Shown: positions 36,697 through 47,248, counted from the first letter of the stretch. The stretch: 64,000 nt of DNA from Mesonia aestuariivivens (GCF_019311235.1 NZ_JAHWDF010000009.1:62001-126000); one strand, 5' to 3'. The notes: generated by a model not told the origin, from the letters alone. Numbers and translations: made by a program.

Positions 36697-37287
36697 ATGA
36701 AAAGACTTGTTATTATAGTTTACCTGCTAAGTACGATTAGCTTCGCTGTTTGTGCACAAGCAGAACAAAACGTATTCAATATTTTGCACAAAGGCAAAGA
36801 CATTGGTACCTTATATGCTAAAAAAGAGAACGTAGGAGGCAAAACCATTTATAGCAACCGTACTGAAATTGATACGCGTATGATTACTAAAATTGAAGTA
36901 GACTACAATTACAAAGTAGTATATGAAAATGAACTCTTATCGCATGCACACGTATTGATACTATTTAACGGAAAAGAGAAAACTAATACCTACACAGACC
37001 ATAACAAAACCGGATATATTTTTTACGAAGACGATAAAGAAGAAAACCGTATTCATGAAAATATTAGGTACTCTACGGTAAATTTAATGTTTGAAGAACC
37101 AGACGGCATCGAAAAAGTTTATGCTGAAGAACATGGTATTTTTCATCAGATTAAAAAAATAGGAGTTCATCAATATGAAAAGACCAATCATAAAGGAAAA
37201 TCTAGCATCTATACCTATAAAGACGGACATTTAACCGAAGCCGAAATTGATGCTGGACTTATAAGTTTTAGAATAATAATGAAATAA
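36697..37287 (+). CDS. secreted DUF6134-like protein
   Basis: A 196-residue protein with a signal peptide (cleavage near CAQAEQN) and a beta-rich body with repeated strands (FNILHKGKDIGTLYAKKE, EIDTRMITKIEVDYNYKVVYE). This matches the DUF6134 type, function unknown, periplasmic or surface. It diverges from ccoI and may share the FNR/CRP-type box; the promoter would be one helical turn further from the box than at the other genes. Confidence 0.75.
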   Translation: MKRLVIIVYLLSTISFAVCAQAEQNVFNILHKGKDIGTLYAKKENVGGKTIYSNRTEIDTRMITKIEVDYNYKVVYENELLSHAHVLILFNGKEKTNTYTDHNKTGYIFYEDDKEENRIHENIRYSTVNLMFEEPDGIEKVYAEEHGIFHQIKKIGVHQYEKTNHKGKSSIYTYKDGHLTEAEIDAGLISFRIIMK

Positions 37288-37320
37288 AAAAAACACCACA
37301 ATTGCTTGTGGCGTCTTTAA
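37286..37320. terminator. bidirectional terminator between convergent genes
   Basis: Stem CCACAA/TTGTGG with a 4-nt loop, A run on one side, TCTTT on the other. Confidence 0.65.
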
Positions 37321-37337
37321 AAATTTGGGGAAAATTT

Positions 37338-37919
37338 TTATTTGGTACGAATTGATTTGTAAAAACTTCTTTCTGAAGATACTACTGCTAGCATATAATT
37401 TCCTGCAGGAACCTTAGAAAAATCAAATGTTTTTTTAATCACTAAATCATTATTTTTTAGAGAAGTAACAATATTCCCTTTTTCATCATACACATATAAA
37501 TGCATAATCTCTTCATTAGGGTTAGTAAACGCTACTTTTAATTGGTTGTTTTCTTCTTTAAAAGTTGGCTTGAAGATAATTTTTGAAGCTTCATTTACAG
37601 TTATTGTTTGTTTTCTTTTTACAATCTCTCTTGCATAAATACTATTTTCATCTTCTAAATGAAGAAAATATTTACCATCTGGTACCATCTCTAAGCTTAA
37701 TTGCTTTTGAAAATCACTCGTTAAATTCATTTCTTTAAACAATACTTTTCCTTCTGCATCTAATAAAGTTAACATATCTCCTGCCTGGGCATCATTCAAC
37801 TCTACCATTAAAATTTGATTCTTAGCGACCGCTACCTCAAAATTCTTTGCTGCATTTGCATTGTAACTTACAATAAGCAATAATGTAAATACGATTGTTT
37901 TAATTGTTTTCTGCATCAT
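37338..37919 (-). CDS. secreted protein, unknown function, tandem beta domains
   Basis: A 193-residue protein with a signal peptide (MMQKTIKTIVFTLLLIVSYNANAA). Two beta-sandwich-like halves end in PDGKYFLHLED and PAGNYMLAVVSSE, similar in layout to secretion-sorting or Ig-like domains that report extracellular context. No enzymatic motif is seen. Monocistronic between the terminator at 37286-37320 and an AT-rich spacer before the AraC regulator. Confidence 0.7.
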   Translation of the reverse strand: MMQKTIKTIVFTLLLIVSYNANAAKNFEVAVAKNQILMVELNDAQAGDMLTLLDAEGKVLFKEMNLTSDFQKQLSLEMVPDGKYFLHLEDENSIYAREIVKRKQTITVNEASKIIFKPTFKEENNQLKVAFTNPNEEIMHLYVYDEKGNIVTSLKNNDLVIKKTFDFSKVPAGNYMLAVVSSERSFYKSIRTK

Positions 37920-38143
37920 CTTTAGTTTTAATGGTTACTAAAAAATTTCTTTTATAATTACATGACAAATGTACGAGCATAAGTAAGTTTATTTTAGCAC
38001 GCATTAAACTTAAATATGTGCTATATTAACCCTTAACCTTTGCTTAATGTTAATTTAATGATCAATTACATACATAATAATGTTGATGCAATATTTTTAG
38101 TATATTCATAAATTAAAGTTTAATTTTTTTTCAGAATCATAAT

Positions 38144-39028
38144 ATGCCTACAAAAAAAAATTCTAAACCTATTTTTGAGAAAGTTGAACCCTTATTTGGG
38201 AACTCTTTTTCTTACAAACATTTTAATCAAGATAACCTCAATAAGAGTGAAAAGTTTTGGCATTACCATCCAGAATTAGAATTGGTATACGTGAATAGAG
38301 GATCGGGAAAACGCCAAATAGGAAGCCACGTATCTCATTATAGGAATGGAGATTTAATTTTAATTGGTGCCAATTTACCGCATTGTGGTTTTACCGATCA
38401 AATGAGAGAAGAACAACAAGAAACAATTATTCAGTTTCTTCCTGATTTTTTAGGGCAATACTTTTTTGATATTCCAGAAATGTCGCCTATTAAAAATTTA
38501 TTTGAACGTGCAGCCAAAGGCATTGTTTTTCATGGTCAATATAAACGTACCATTGGAGCTAAAATTCAGGGCTTGCGTTATGAAGACAGTTATCATAAAC
38601 TCTTGGGGTTATTAGAAATTCTCAAACTTTTAGAAGAAGCTAAAAACTACACGGTTTTAAATGCCGAAGGTTTTATGCTCGAAACCAAATTAGAAGACAA
38701 CAATCGTATCAATACCGTTTTTAATTTTGTGAAAGAGGAGTTTCAACGTCCCATTTCATTAGAAGAAATTGCAGAATTGGTCAATATGACGGTTCCTGCA
38801 TTTTGTAGGTATTTTAAAAAAATTACCGGTAAAACTTTTGTTCAATTTGTAAATGAATACAGACTTACGCATGCAGCGAAACTACTTCATGAAAAACAAA
38901 TTAGCATTACCGACGTATGTTTTCAAAGCGGATTTAATAATTTTAGTTATTTCAACAAAAAGTTTAAAAGCTTAACCGGAAGATCGCCGTCTACGTATAG
39001 AAATGAGTTAAATTTTACGCTGAGTTAA
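38144..39028 (+). CDS. AraC-family transcriptional regulator
   Basis: A 294-residue regulator: cupin-type sensor domain at the N-terminus (FWHYHPELELVYVNRGSG, GDLILIGANLPHCG; about 25-110) and an AraC double helix-turn-helix at the C-terminus (about 195-294, with ISITDVCFQSGFNNFSYFNK). The cupin His residues suggest a sugar or small-molecule ligand. No target is visible in the adjacent genes. Confidence 0.92.
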   Translation: MPTKKNSKPIFEKVEPLFGNSFSYKHFNQDNLNKSEKFWHYHPELELVYVNRGSGKRQIGSHVSHYRNGDLILIGANLPHCGFTDQMREEQQETIIQFLPDFLGQYFFDIPEMSPIKNLFERAAKGIVFHGQYKRTIGAKIQGLRYEDSYHKLLGLLEILKLLEEAKNYTVLNAEGFMLETKLEDNNRINTVFNFVKEEFQRPISLEEIAELVNMTVPAFCRYFKKITGKTFVQFVNEYRLTHAAKLLHEKQISITDVCFQSGFNNFSYFNKKFKSLTGRSPSTYRNELNFTLS

Positions 39029-39186
39029 TCAATTGTAATCAAATGATTATTCGCTATAAAACCAAGCTATCCTAAAGATGAGTGCATATGCTCTGTAATA
39101 ACTAATGCGCTGTCGTAGCACTTTTTTGTTTACTACGGGTTGACTAAAGAAACATTTTTACAATTTATTGATAATCAAAAAAAAAA

Positions 39187-39744
39187 CTATTTTAAATCAT
39201 CTGAAAAATGTCCTGTATGCTTACCCTTTAAAAATTTCTGCTGATTAAAATCGGTAGATTTTCCTTTAGGTATGCTTAAACTTTTCCATTCTTCTCCTTT
39301 TATCATTCTACCTATATATACAATTTGCCCTAAGTGGTAAGCATAATGTGCTAACTGTCTATTGATTGCATCGAGTACGGAGTGTTCTTGATTTCGAATG
39401 TAAATTTTGGTATCAAAATTCTCTTCTGTGATGGTATTTAAAGCGCTAAAAAGGCACGTCCAACCTTTTTCCCATTTCTCAAGCAATTCTTTTTTAGTCG
39501 TGATCACTTCTTCAAACTCTGAGTCTCTATTTCTCCACCATTTCTCTCCATCTGTAGTTAAAAAATCGGTCCACCTAGATTGCATATTTCCCCATAGGTG
39601 ATTTACGATAATTCCAATAGAATTTGAGGCTTCATTATATTGCCAAAAAAGTTCTTTTTCTGAAAGCTGATCAAAAGTTTTCTCGCCCACAGATTTATAG
39701 TATTCAAATTGCTTAAAGACACTTTCTAAATATTCGGTTTTCAT
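39187..39744 (-). CDS. DUF1572 family (DinB-like) protein
   Basis: A 185-residue four-helix-bundle protein of the DinB/YfiT superfamily. Probable metal-binding histidines are in IIVNHLWGN (about residue 48) and AHYAYHLGQIVY (about 132-136). Members are putative thiol-dependent metalloenzymes; no substrate is known here. Stands alone. Confidence 0.8.
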   Translation of the reverse strand: MKTEYLESVFKQFEYYKSVGEKTFDQLSEKELFWQYNEASNSIGIIVNHLWGNMQSRWTDFLTTDGEKWWRNRDSEFEEVITTKKELLEKWEKGWTCLFSALNTITEENFDTKIYIRNQEHSVLDAINRQLAHYAYHLGQIVYIGRMIKGEEWKSLSIPKGKSTDFNQQKFLKGKHTGHFSDDLK

Positions 39745-39924
39745 TTTATTTTGGTTTTAAAAGAATAACGTCACAGCATCTCAATTTTGTTCTAATTGAT
39801 TATTCTCTAAAATAATAAAATTGAATAAGAACCTTGGGGTTTGAAGAATTATTAATTTTGAATTTGATGAAACCTAATGATAAGTTGTTTTATTTCGGCA
39901 TTGCTCACCAACTGTTTATTGGCT

Positions 39925-40830
39925 TTAATTTATTGCCTGCTTTATCAAACTCATTATATACTCCAAATCTTTAGTATGTTTAATCATGGTTTCATAATCA
40001 CCATTACCCCAATGACCAGTATTAGATACATCCCGCATTATTTTTTTGGGGTCCTCAAGTTTCCCTATTGGCAGATTAATAAAAAGCTTTAGCCCTTTTT
40101 TAAGAATAACAATATCTGATATGTTTTTGTCTTTTTTAAAGGCTATATAAAGTTTTTTAGGTTCTATCTCAATGTCATCTGCTAGGTTTAAAATAGCTTC
40201 CTTAAATGCTTCATACAATTCAATGACCTCGTCACAGGTATTGCTTAAATGATCTTCTTCAGTATACACTTTTATTTCTTTGGTTACTGATTCTAGTTTT
40301 GAGTTAGAAGCTGTAATTGGTTTGATACTTTCGGCAGCTTTGCTTTTCTTGATTTCGTTTACGCTTATTAAATCATTCTCGTAACGTTTAACCTCCCATA
40401 ACTCAATAGCGATGTCTTTAAAATTGGTTGCTGTTTTTTGGTTTTCTGTAAAGCTTGTAGAAACAAAAACTACCCTAGTCTGACTCCAATCTACTTCAGA
40501 ACGTTTTAAATGAGTTTTTAGAGTTTCATTATACTCTATAATAAAATCTGCTTTATTTTCGAGCATTAGGCTTAAATAGGTAAAGCCCTGGTCTACGACA
40601 CTTATATTTTTGCTTCTTTTGTATTCTATAATAATAAATGCCTTTGATTGTGTATCGTAGGCTAAGGTGTCTATACGCTTGTTTTTTATGGAGAATTCAG
40701 ATTTTACCAACTGTAAATTCATCAACTCACTTAAATTAGTTTCAAAAACCTGCTGAATTTCCTTTTCTAACTTGAAAGGTTTTTCTTTTAGACTACTTAT
40801 ACTGTTTGAATGTAATTTATATAAATTCAT
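39925..40830 (-). CDS. PD-(D/E)xK-type nuclease-like protein with DUF5655 domain
   Basis: A 301-residue protein. The N-terminal half has a restriction-like core: RIDTLAYD followed by FIIIEYKRS (D...ExK). The C-terminal half (about 195-301) resembles DUF5655 (YIAFKKDKNISDIVILKKGLKL). It lies 31 nt downstream of hsdR on the same strand, so it is likely part of the type I restriction operon. Function unknown; a DNA-binding or nuclease accessory role is inferred. Confidence 0.75.
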   Translation of the reverse strand: MNLYKLHSNSISSLKEKPFKLEKEIQQVFETNLSELMNLQLVKSEFSIKNKRIDTLAYDTQSKAFIIIEYKRSKNISVVDQGFTYLSLMLENKADFIIEYNETLKTHLKRSEVDWSQTRVVFVSTSFTENQKTATNFKDIAIELWEVKRYENDLISVNEIKKSKAAESIKPITASNSKLESVTKEIKVYTEEDHLSNTCDEVIELYEAFKEAILNLADDIEIEPKKLYIAFKKDKNISDIVILKKGLKLFINLPIGKLEDPKKIMRDVSNTGHWGNGDYETMIKHTKDLEYIMSLIKQAIN

Positions 40831-40861
40831 TAGATACTTTTTCTATTGACTAATCTCCCTA

Positions 40862-43800
40862 TTAGAGTTGACCACCTACTCCTTTAAACTTTTCGACAAA
40901 GCCTGCTATTTTTTGAAACACGCTTTGTTTTTTGGTGAGGTATTGCGGGTTTAACGGACTCATTTTTGGTAAAATCGAATTTAACTCTGTGCCGTTTTCA
41001 CTAGCATATTCACGTTTTAGAGAAGATAACATATAGCGTTTGGCTGCTGCTTCATTTAAGTTATCGTCTTTAATTAATTCTTCGGCTTCTTTCTTTTGCT
41101 TCTTTTGAGCAAATGCAAAAAAAGCTTCTATAATACCAGATTTGTCTTCTATCGCATCTAAGTCTGTTGAATTGATAAAATCTACCACTAAGCTTTCTTT
41201 GGCTCTATTGCCAATACTCGCACGAATTACGCGTCTTATTTCTTCTACTAAATCGGCTTTACTTTTTGTTTTCTTATTGTTTTCAAAAATCAACTCAATA
41301 ATATAGTCTAAGTTGATTTCTTGTGATTTCAATAAATCAATTTCAAAAACTACATCGTCCCAATCAATACTAGATTCTTCTGCTTCTTTGCCTTGTTTAT
41401 CTCTTCTTAGCCAATCACGAATATCATTATAGGTAGAGCGATAATCTTGTACGGTTCGTTCTTCCAGTACATCAAGGCCTTGCATATTTTCTAGATCTGC
41501 ATCGGTTAAGAAGTTGTTTTCTTTAAATTCTTCTACAGCCTCTTTATCATCTTTGTCTATTTTTTGAAGTGCTTTCAGGTACGTAAATTCATCGTAGTTC
41601 TGCAAGATGTTTTCTACACGTAAGTATTCCCCAAAGAGTTTAGAAAATTCTTTTTTATCTTTTTCGGTTTCTATCTGGTCTGTATTTGGGAACTTCTCGT
41701 TTAACTCGTTTACGATTTCTATATAACCACGACGTGCTTTCCCTGTAGCGATATCTGCAAAACCTTCTAAATATTCTTTATAGCTTTTTTCTAAAACAAC
41801 ATTCTTGGTTTTGCTATCTCCAAATAGCGTAATCGCATCTACCGTAGCTTTTTCTAAATCTCTAAACGTGACAATATTTCCAAAGGTTTTGGTGGCATCG
41901 TAAATACGATTGGTACGCGAAAAGGCTTGCATTAAACCGTGGTAACGTAAGTTTTTATCTACAAACAAAGTATTTAAAGTAGGTGCATCAAAACCGGTTA
42001 AGAACATCCCTACCACAATTAAAAAGTCGATATCCTGATTTTTAACTCGCTTGGCTAAATCGCGATAATAGTTTTGAAATTCTTTACTATCTACTCCAAA
42101 ACTGGTTTTAAATAGTTGGTTGTAGTCGTTAATCGCTTTGGTTAAAAATTCTTTAGCACTCATATCCATTGCTGAAACTTCAAAACTTTCGTCTTGAATT
42201 TCGCCTATGGCATTTTGCTCTTCATTAGCTGCAAAAGAAAAGATAGTGGCAATTTTTAAAGGTTTGTCGCTATCTTTTTGCAACGCATTAAGCATCTCGT
42301 AATAAGATTTTGCTGCATCTATACTACTTACCGCGAACATGGCGTTAAACCCGCTATTGCCGCCTTTTGTTCTATGCGTTTTTCGCCTAAAATTATTTAA
42401 TATGTATTGTGATATTTCTTTTATACGTGTAGGGTGTAATAAAGCCTTTTTGTTTTCAGCTGCACTTAGTTTTTCTAAATCCTGTTCGGTTTCTATTCCT
42501 TTAAATTGAGGACGAACATCATTATAATCTACCTTAAACTTTAATACTTTTTCATCCCGAATAGCATCGGTAATCACATAAGAATGTAACTCTGTGCCAA
42601 ATACGCCTGCGGTTGTATCTGCGCCCAACGCATTTTCAGGAAATATTGGCGTACCAGTAAAGCCAAATTGATAGTATTTTTTAAACTTCTTTTGAAGATT
42701 TTTTTGAGCTTCCCCAAATTGTGAGCGATGCGCTTCATCAAAAATGAACACGACTTGCTTTTGGTAAAGCTCTAAGTCTTTTTCACTTTTAATGAGGTTG
42801 TTTAATTTCTGAATGGTCGTGACAATAATCTTATTATCGTCTTTTTCGATATTTCTTTTTAAACCAGCTGTGCTATCAGAACCGTTTACACTATCTGGAG
42901 AGAATCGCTGATACTCCTTCATGGTCTGAAAGTCTAAATCTTTACGGTCTACTACAAAAAATACTTTATCTATAAAGTCTAATTCTGTGGCTAGGCGGGC
43001 TGCCTTAAAACTGGTTAAGGTTTTTCCCGATCCTGTGGTGTGCCATATAAAACCGCCACTTTCTGTAGTTGCCCATTTTTTAGCTTCGTAACTACTTTTT
43101 ATTTTCCATAAAATACGCTCGGTGGCTGCGATTTGATAAGGACGCATGATCAGCAAGATATTACTAACATCGAATACAGAATAATTCAGCAGAATATTAA
43201 GTAATACATTTCTTTGAAAAAAGGTAGCGGTAAAATCTTTTAAATCGAAAATCCGTTGGTTATCTGCCAATGCCCAATTCATCGTAAAATCAAAACTATT
43301 TTTATTTCGTTCTACGGTATTGGCAAAATAACGCGTATCTGAACCGTTAGTAATGACAAAAAGCTGTAAATATTTGAATAACGAATTTGTGGTATTAAAA
43401 CTCTCTTTGGTATACCGATGTACTTGGTTAAAAGCTTCACGAATGGCAATGCCTCTTTTTTTAAGCTCTATTTGCACCAAGGGCAAACCATTCACTAAAA
43501 TAGTAACATCATAACGATTGGCGTGTGTGCCTTTTTGCTCGAATTGCGAAATAACTTGCAATTTATTTCGTGTTATATTTTGCTTATCGACCAGGTAGAT
43601 GTTTTGGATATGCCCATCATCAAACACGAAATCGTAGATATAATCGTCGTGTATTTTTCTGGTTTTATCGACAAGGTTATCGCTAGGTTTATCTAAATAC
43701 TCAACTACAAAACGCTGCCACTCTTTATCGGTAAATTGCATATCATTTAGGTTTTGCAATTGTACCCGTACATTGGCTAACATGGTTTGTTGATTAAGCT

Positions 43801-43960
43801 GCGGAAGTAACTCGTAACCTTGGTTGTTTAGATCTTGAATAAGTTCTTTTTCTAAAGCCGCTTCGGTTTGATAGCTTACCGGGGCTTCGTTAACTTCTGA
43901 AAACTTTTGGTATCTATCTAAAATAATAAAGTTTTTAGATTCTGCGATGGGTTTATACAT
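40862..43960 (-). CDS. hsdR: type I restriction enzyme, R subunit
   Basis: A 1032-residue motor and nuclease subunit. Nuclease core: [20 protein letters not shown] (about 149-168). Helicase motif I in [11 protein letters not shown], motif [11 protein letters not shown], and motif VI in [13 protein letters not shown]-terminal coiled region follows (about 800-1032). With HsdM and HsdS it cuts DNA lacking the cognate methylation. The gene follows the four-helix-bundle gene by 22 nt. Confidence 0.96.
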   Translation of the reverse strand: MYKPIAESKNFIILDRYQKFSEVNEAPVSYQTEAALEKELIQDLNNQGYELLPQLNQQTMLANVRVQLQNLNDMQFTDKEWQRFVVEYLDKPSDNLVDKTRKIHDDYIYDFVFDDGHIQNIYLVDKQNITRNKLQVISQFEQKGTHANRYDVTILVNGLPLVQIELKKRGIAIREAFNQVHRYTKESFNTTNSLFKYLQLFVITNGSDTRYFANTVERNKNSFDFTMNWALADNQRIFDLKDFTATFFQRNVLLNILLNYSVFDVSNILLIMRPYQIAATERILWKIKSSYEAKKWATTESGGFIWHTTGSGKTLTSFKAARLATELDFIDKVFFVVDRKDLDFQTMKEYQRFSPDSVNGSDSTAGLKRNIEKDDNKIIVTTIQKLNNLIKSEKDLELYQKQVVFIFDEAHRSQFGEAQKNLQKKFKKYYQFGFTGTPIFPENALGADTTAGVFGTELHSYVITDAIRDEKVLKFKVDYNDVRPQFKGIETEQDLEKLSAAENKKALLHPTRIKEISQYILNNFRRKTHRTKGGNSGFNAMFAVSSIDAAKSYYEMLNALQKDSDKPLKIATIFSFAANEEQNAIGEIQDESFEVSAMDMSAKEFLTKAINDYNQLFKTSFGVDSKEFQNYYRDLAKRVKNQDIDFLIVVGMFLTGFDAPTLNTLFVDKNLRYHGLMQAFSRTNRIYDATKTFGNIVTFRDLEKATVDAITLFGDSKTKNVVLEKSYKEYLEGFADIATGKARRGYIEIVNELNEKFPNTDQIETEKDKKEFSKLFGEYLRVENILQNYDEFTYLKALQKIDKDDKEAVEEFKENNFLTDADLENMQGLDVLEERTVQDYRSTYNDIRDWLRRDKQGKEAEESSIDWDDVVFEIDLLKSQEINLDYIIELIFENNKKTKSKADLVEEIRRVIRASIGNRAKESLVVDFINSTDLDAIEDKSGIIEAFFAFAQKKQKKEAEELIKDDNLNEAAAKRYMLSSLKREYASENGTELNSILPKMSPLNPQYLTKKQSVFQKIAGFVEKFKGVGGQL

Positions 43961-43963
43961 AAT

Positions 43964-43996
43964 AATGGTTAATTATTAATGGTTAGTTGTTAATGT
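43964..43996. repeat. short inverted relative of the heptamer array
   Basis: The stretch between hsdR and the four-helix-bundle gene reads ATGGTTAATTATTAATGGTT on the plus strand, the reverse complement of the ATTAACC units on the other side of that gene. It overlaps the gene's stop codon. Confidence 0.6.
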
Positions 43997-44342
43997 TGGT
44001 TTTAGTTGTTTTTATAATGGTTGTGATTAACTTTATAATTTCAACAGCCTTATTATTTAGACTCATAAATTCTTCACTTGTAAGATAATTTGTAGCTTTT
44101 AATAGCTCTAACCAATATATCGTTTCATTAATTTCTTTTTGAGCAATAGCCATTTTATGGATAAAGTCTTTTTTTGTTTCTGCGTGTTCTGCCTCACGCA
44201 GCATTGCGCCTACACTTGTACCAGAACGTAATAATTGTTTTGATAAAACAAACTCCTTTTTCTGTTCGCATAAATATTGATAAAGCTTTACGATACGCAC
44301 CGCAAACTCAAAACTCTTATCCTTTACAATATTCTTCTTCAT
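43983..44342 (-). CDS. four-helix bundle protein (S23/IVP type)
   Basis: A 119-residue all-helical protein of the 23S rRNA-intervening-sequence family: FEFAVRIVKLYQYL, LRSGTSVGAMLREAEHAE and KMAIAQKEINETIYWLELL are typical. Such proteins are often inserted in restriction or glycan loci; their molecular role is unresolved. Here it is flanked on one side by the 84-unit heptamer array and on the other by the inverted short copy. Confidence 0.85.
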   Translation of the reverse strand: MKKNIVKDKSFEFAVRIVKLYQYLCEQKKEFVLSKQLLRSGTSVGAMLREAEHAETKKDFIHKMAIAQKEINETIYWLELLKATNYLTSEEFMSLNNKAVEIIKLITTIIKTTKTNINN

Positions 44343-44358
44343 TCTTTAATTATTAGTA

Positions 44359-44957
44359 GTCAACCATTAACCATTTATCATTAACCATTTATCATTAACC
44401 ATTTATCATTAACCATCAACCATTAACCATTTATCATCAACCATTAACCATTAACCATTTATCATTAACCATTTATCATCAATCATTTATCATCAACCAT
44501 TAACCATTTATCATTAATCATTAACCATTTATCATTAACCATTTATCATCAACCATTTATCATTAACCATTTATCATCAACCATTTATCATCAACCATTA
44601 ATCATCAACCATTAACCATTTATCATTAACCATTAATCATCAACCATCAACCATTTATCATTAACCATCAACCATTAACCATTTATCATCAACCATTAAC
44701 CATTAACCATTAATCATTAACCATTTATCATCAACCATTTATCATTAACCATCAACCATTAACCATTTATCATCAACCATTAACCATCAACCATTAACCA
44801 TTTATCATCAACCATTAACCATCAACCATTAACCATTTATCATCAACCATCAACCATTAACCATTAACCATTAATCATTAACCATTTATCATCAACCATT
44901 AACCATTTATCATTAACCATTAATCATTAACCATTTATCATTAACCATTAACCATTA
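44359..44957. repeat. heptanucleotide array of 84 in-register units
   Basis: From 44366 to 44953 the sequence is 588 bp of 7-bp units without an indel. On the plus strand the units are ATTAACC, ATTTATC, ATCAACC, ATTAATC and rare ATCAATC (consensus ATYWAYC), arranged in higher-order runs such as ATTAACC-ATTTATC-ATCAACC. It lies between hsdS and the four-helix-bundle gene, stops abound in all frames, and it reaches the hsdS stop codon. Its length separates hsdMS from hsdR. Confidence 0.95.
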
Positions 44958-44961
44958 AAAC

Positions 44962-46239
44962 TTAACCATTACCAAACGCTAACAATTGATTGCGATAATA
45001 CTCATATTGCTTTTGCCGTAACGCTATTTCTTTAGGTAACCCCTCGCTGATAGAAGTGGTAATTATATCGAACTTATCCAGAATAGATACGATGCGTTCT
45101 TGTTCTTTCGGTGAAGGAATGGGTATTAAATAATCCATTATCTTCGTTTTATTACCACGAGGCATTTTAGCTCCTTTTGAGTACTTCATATTGAATGCAA
45201 AGAAATTATCATCTGCTAAAACTTGATATAGAAATTTTGGACTTATATTTTCGTTAATTAGTCTAATAGTTAAAACGTCTCCATTAGTTCCGCCTATGCT
45301 ATCAGACAACCAAATTTTCTTTAAATACGGTCTTATATTTCCAATTAGTATATCATTAATTTGAAATCGTGTAGAATTTCCTTTAGTAGGTACTCTGGTC
45401 GAAATTGTCTTACCTAACTTATCTTGTAATAGATTGTCGACACCTACGTAATTATTCTCATCTAACTCTTCAAAACCGATACGATCTTTAGAATATTCTC
45501 CAATTTCTCCCAAAGTCTTCCACTCAACCTCATTTTCATCAAAACTCAACAACTGTTCCCGATAGTAGCTAAACTGCTGTTTACGGGCGGTAAGCTCTGC
45601 GGTAAGCTCTGCGGTAAGCTCTGCGGTAAGCTCGGTAAACGTATCGAGAATGTCAACTATCTTTTGTTGAATTTCTAAAGATTTTTTTGGGTTTTCCGGG
45701 CAAGGGATGGGGATTTTATACTCTTTAAGTTTCTTAACACCTATAATACCGAGACTACCATTCTTATTAGCGTTTTCTTTACACCAATTACTGAATTTAA
45801 AGAAATAATGAAACATAAATTTGATACTCAAAATTTCTTTATAGGCATCTTTTAGACTAAAACTGGTAATTTGTTGATTAGTTAAAAATGGAGTTAAAAC
45901 TAAAGCGTGCTCACCTATTGTTGCAGTAGTAGACATAAATAGAGAGTTTGCAGGAATTAGGTCACCTTTAACTGCTGATTTCGTGACTTGTTGAAACGCA
46001 GTATTTAAAATTCTCCCATTTTGTCTAATATCCTCTAAACGGAACCACGGTATATCCCCATTTTGCCAAAATTCCTTTTTCTTTTTTGAAGGTGTATATC
46101 CATTTTTCACATTAAATATTTCATCAACTGTTTTCCATTCCACTTCAACCCCATCTAATAAATTCTCTAAAAATGGGAGATTATCTTGGCTATTAGTATT
46201 TGCTTCTGCATTATCCATTTTTAATTTTTCTTTATCCAT
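44962..46239 (-). CDS. hsdS: type I restriction-modification specificity subunit
   Basis: A 425-residue HsdS with two target-recognition domains (about 30-200 and 235-400), each followed by a conserved helical spacer. The central spacer contains TAEL repeats (TELTAELTAELTAELTA, about residues 202-218) encoded by tandem 12-bp units. The C-terminal spacer ends LRQKQYEYYRNQLLAF. It fixes the sequence recognised by both methylase and restriction complex. The start overlaps rhuM by 8 nt. Confidence 0.95.
   Translation of the reverse strand: MDKEKLKMDNAEANTNSQDNLPFLENLLDGVEVEWKTVDEIFNVKNGYTPSKKKKEFWQNGDIPWFRLEDIRQNGRILNTAFQQVTKSAVKGDLIPANSLFMSTTATIGEHALVLTPFLTNQQITSFSLKDAYKEILSIKFMFHYFFKFSNWCKENANKNGSLGIIGVKKLKEYKIPIPCPENPKKSLEIQQKIVDILDTFTELTAELTAELTAELTARKQQFSYYREQLLSFDENEVEWKTLGEIGEYSKDRIGFEELDENNYVGVDNLLQDKLGKTISTRVPTKGNSTRFQINDILIGNIRPYLKKIWLSDSIGGTNGDVLTIRLINENISPKFLYQVLADDNFFAFNMKYSKGAKMPRGNKTKIMDYLIPIPSPKEQERIVSILDKFDIITTSISEGLPKEIALRQKQYEYYRNQLLAFGNG
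45589..45633 (-). repeat. 12-bp tandem repeat in hsdS (TAEL units)
   Basis: Three exact copies of GGTAAGCTCTGC (plus strand) and a 9-bp partial fourth. Each unit adds four residues (TAEL) to the helix joining the two recognition domains. Confidence 0.95.
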
Positions 46240-47248
46240 TAGGCTTGCGGCTTTCTTTTTTGGCTTTCTTTTCTAAGGCAGCAAGGGTGTTTAAATAGTC
46301 TTTTTCTACGGTACTTAGTGTTTTGGCTTTGTACTTTTTGTATTCTTGGCTTGCTTTTTCTTTAGCTTTTTCTGAAGATATTTTACCGGCATCGCCCAGC
46401 ACTTTACGGCCTGTAGTGGCTAAGATATTGTCTAGTTCTTGTACATAATCTGCCATACGCATTTCTTTTTCTTCAATCGCATTTAATTCGGCTAAATCAA
46501 AATAAGCGGCTACCAGATTATTGAGTACTTTAAGTTCTTTTTCGGCTAAAAAATTTTTGGCGACCATGGCTTCTGCCTGGGTGGGTTGTTCTCCCTTAAA
46601 ATTGGTGAGGCCAGCAAAAGGTTTATTACTGTCTACTCTTAAAAAAATAACTTCACTAGCCGTATTGCCGTGGGCGGCATAGTGTAGTTTGTTTTGTACA
46701 ATTTTAAAGAAGGTAGTGCTTTCTTGGCTTTTGGGGTTGTAGTCTGTAGCGGTAGCATATAAATCTAATACTTGCCTATACATTACTTTTTCGCTAGAAC
46801 GTATATCGCGTATGCGGTTTAATAACTCTTTCCAGTAATTGCCACCGCCAAGGTTTTTAAGGCGGTCATCATCTATGGTAAAACCTTTTACGATATATTC
46901 TTTTAAGCGTTGGGTTGCCCAGATACGAAATTGTGTTGCAATTTTAGAATTAATTCTATACCCTAAAGCTATAATCATATCTAGGTTATAATAGTCTAGA
47001 TGCCTAGTAACCTCCCGATTACCTTCTGTTTGAACTGTTCGGATTTTCCGAACAGTTGCTTCTGGCATTAGTTCTTCATCGGTATAAATATTCTTTATAT
47101 GCTCACTTACTGTAGACTTTGAAGTTTGATAGAGTTCTACCAATTGCTTCTGGGTTAACCAAACATCTTCATCTTCTAGATGAACGGATAGTTGAGCAAG
47201 ACCATCATCACTTTTGTAAATTATAAGGTTACTATTTATTTTACTCAT
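46232..47248 (-). CDS. rhuM: RhuM family protein
   Basis: A 338-residue protein of the RhuM family: N-terminal wHTH-like region ([23 protein letters not shown], motif split here by position about 32-54), [15 protein letters not shown], and the C-terminal [20 protein letters not shown]. RhuM genes occur inside type I restriction operons and pathogenicity islands; function unknown. It overlaps hsdM by 4 nt (ATGA) and hsdS by 8 nt, so it is fully part of this operon. Confidence 0.9.
   Translation of the reverse strand: MSKINSNLIIYKSDDGLAQLSVHLEDEDVWLTQKQLVELYQTSKSTVSEHIKNIYTDEELMPEATVRKIRTVQTEGNREVTRHLDYYNLDMIIALGYRINSKIATQFRIWATQRLKEYIVKGFTIDDDRLKNLGGGNYWKELLNRIRDIRSSEKVMYRQVLDLYATATDYNPKSQESTTFFKIVQNKLHYAAHGNTASEVIFLRVDSNKPFAGLTNFKGEQPTQAEAMVAKNFLAEKELKVLNNLVAAYFDLAELNAIEEKEMRMADYVQELDNILATTGRKVLGDAGKISSEKAKEKASQEYKKYKAKTLSTVEKDYLNTLAALEKKAKKESRKPNG

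Noticed and set aside
43983-44342. Accessory (Avd) protein of a diversity-generating retroelement
   Set aside because: The fold family is related, but no reverse transcriptase or template/variable repeat is visible in the window.
44359-44957. Possible CRISPR array
   Set aside because: Units are 7 bp, continuous, with no unique spacers of constant length and no cas genes nearby.
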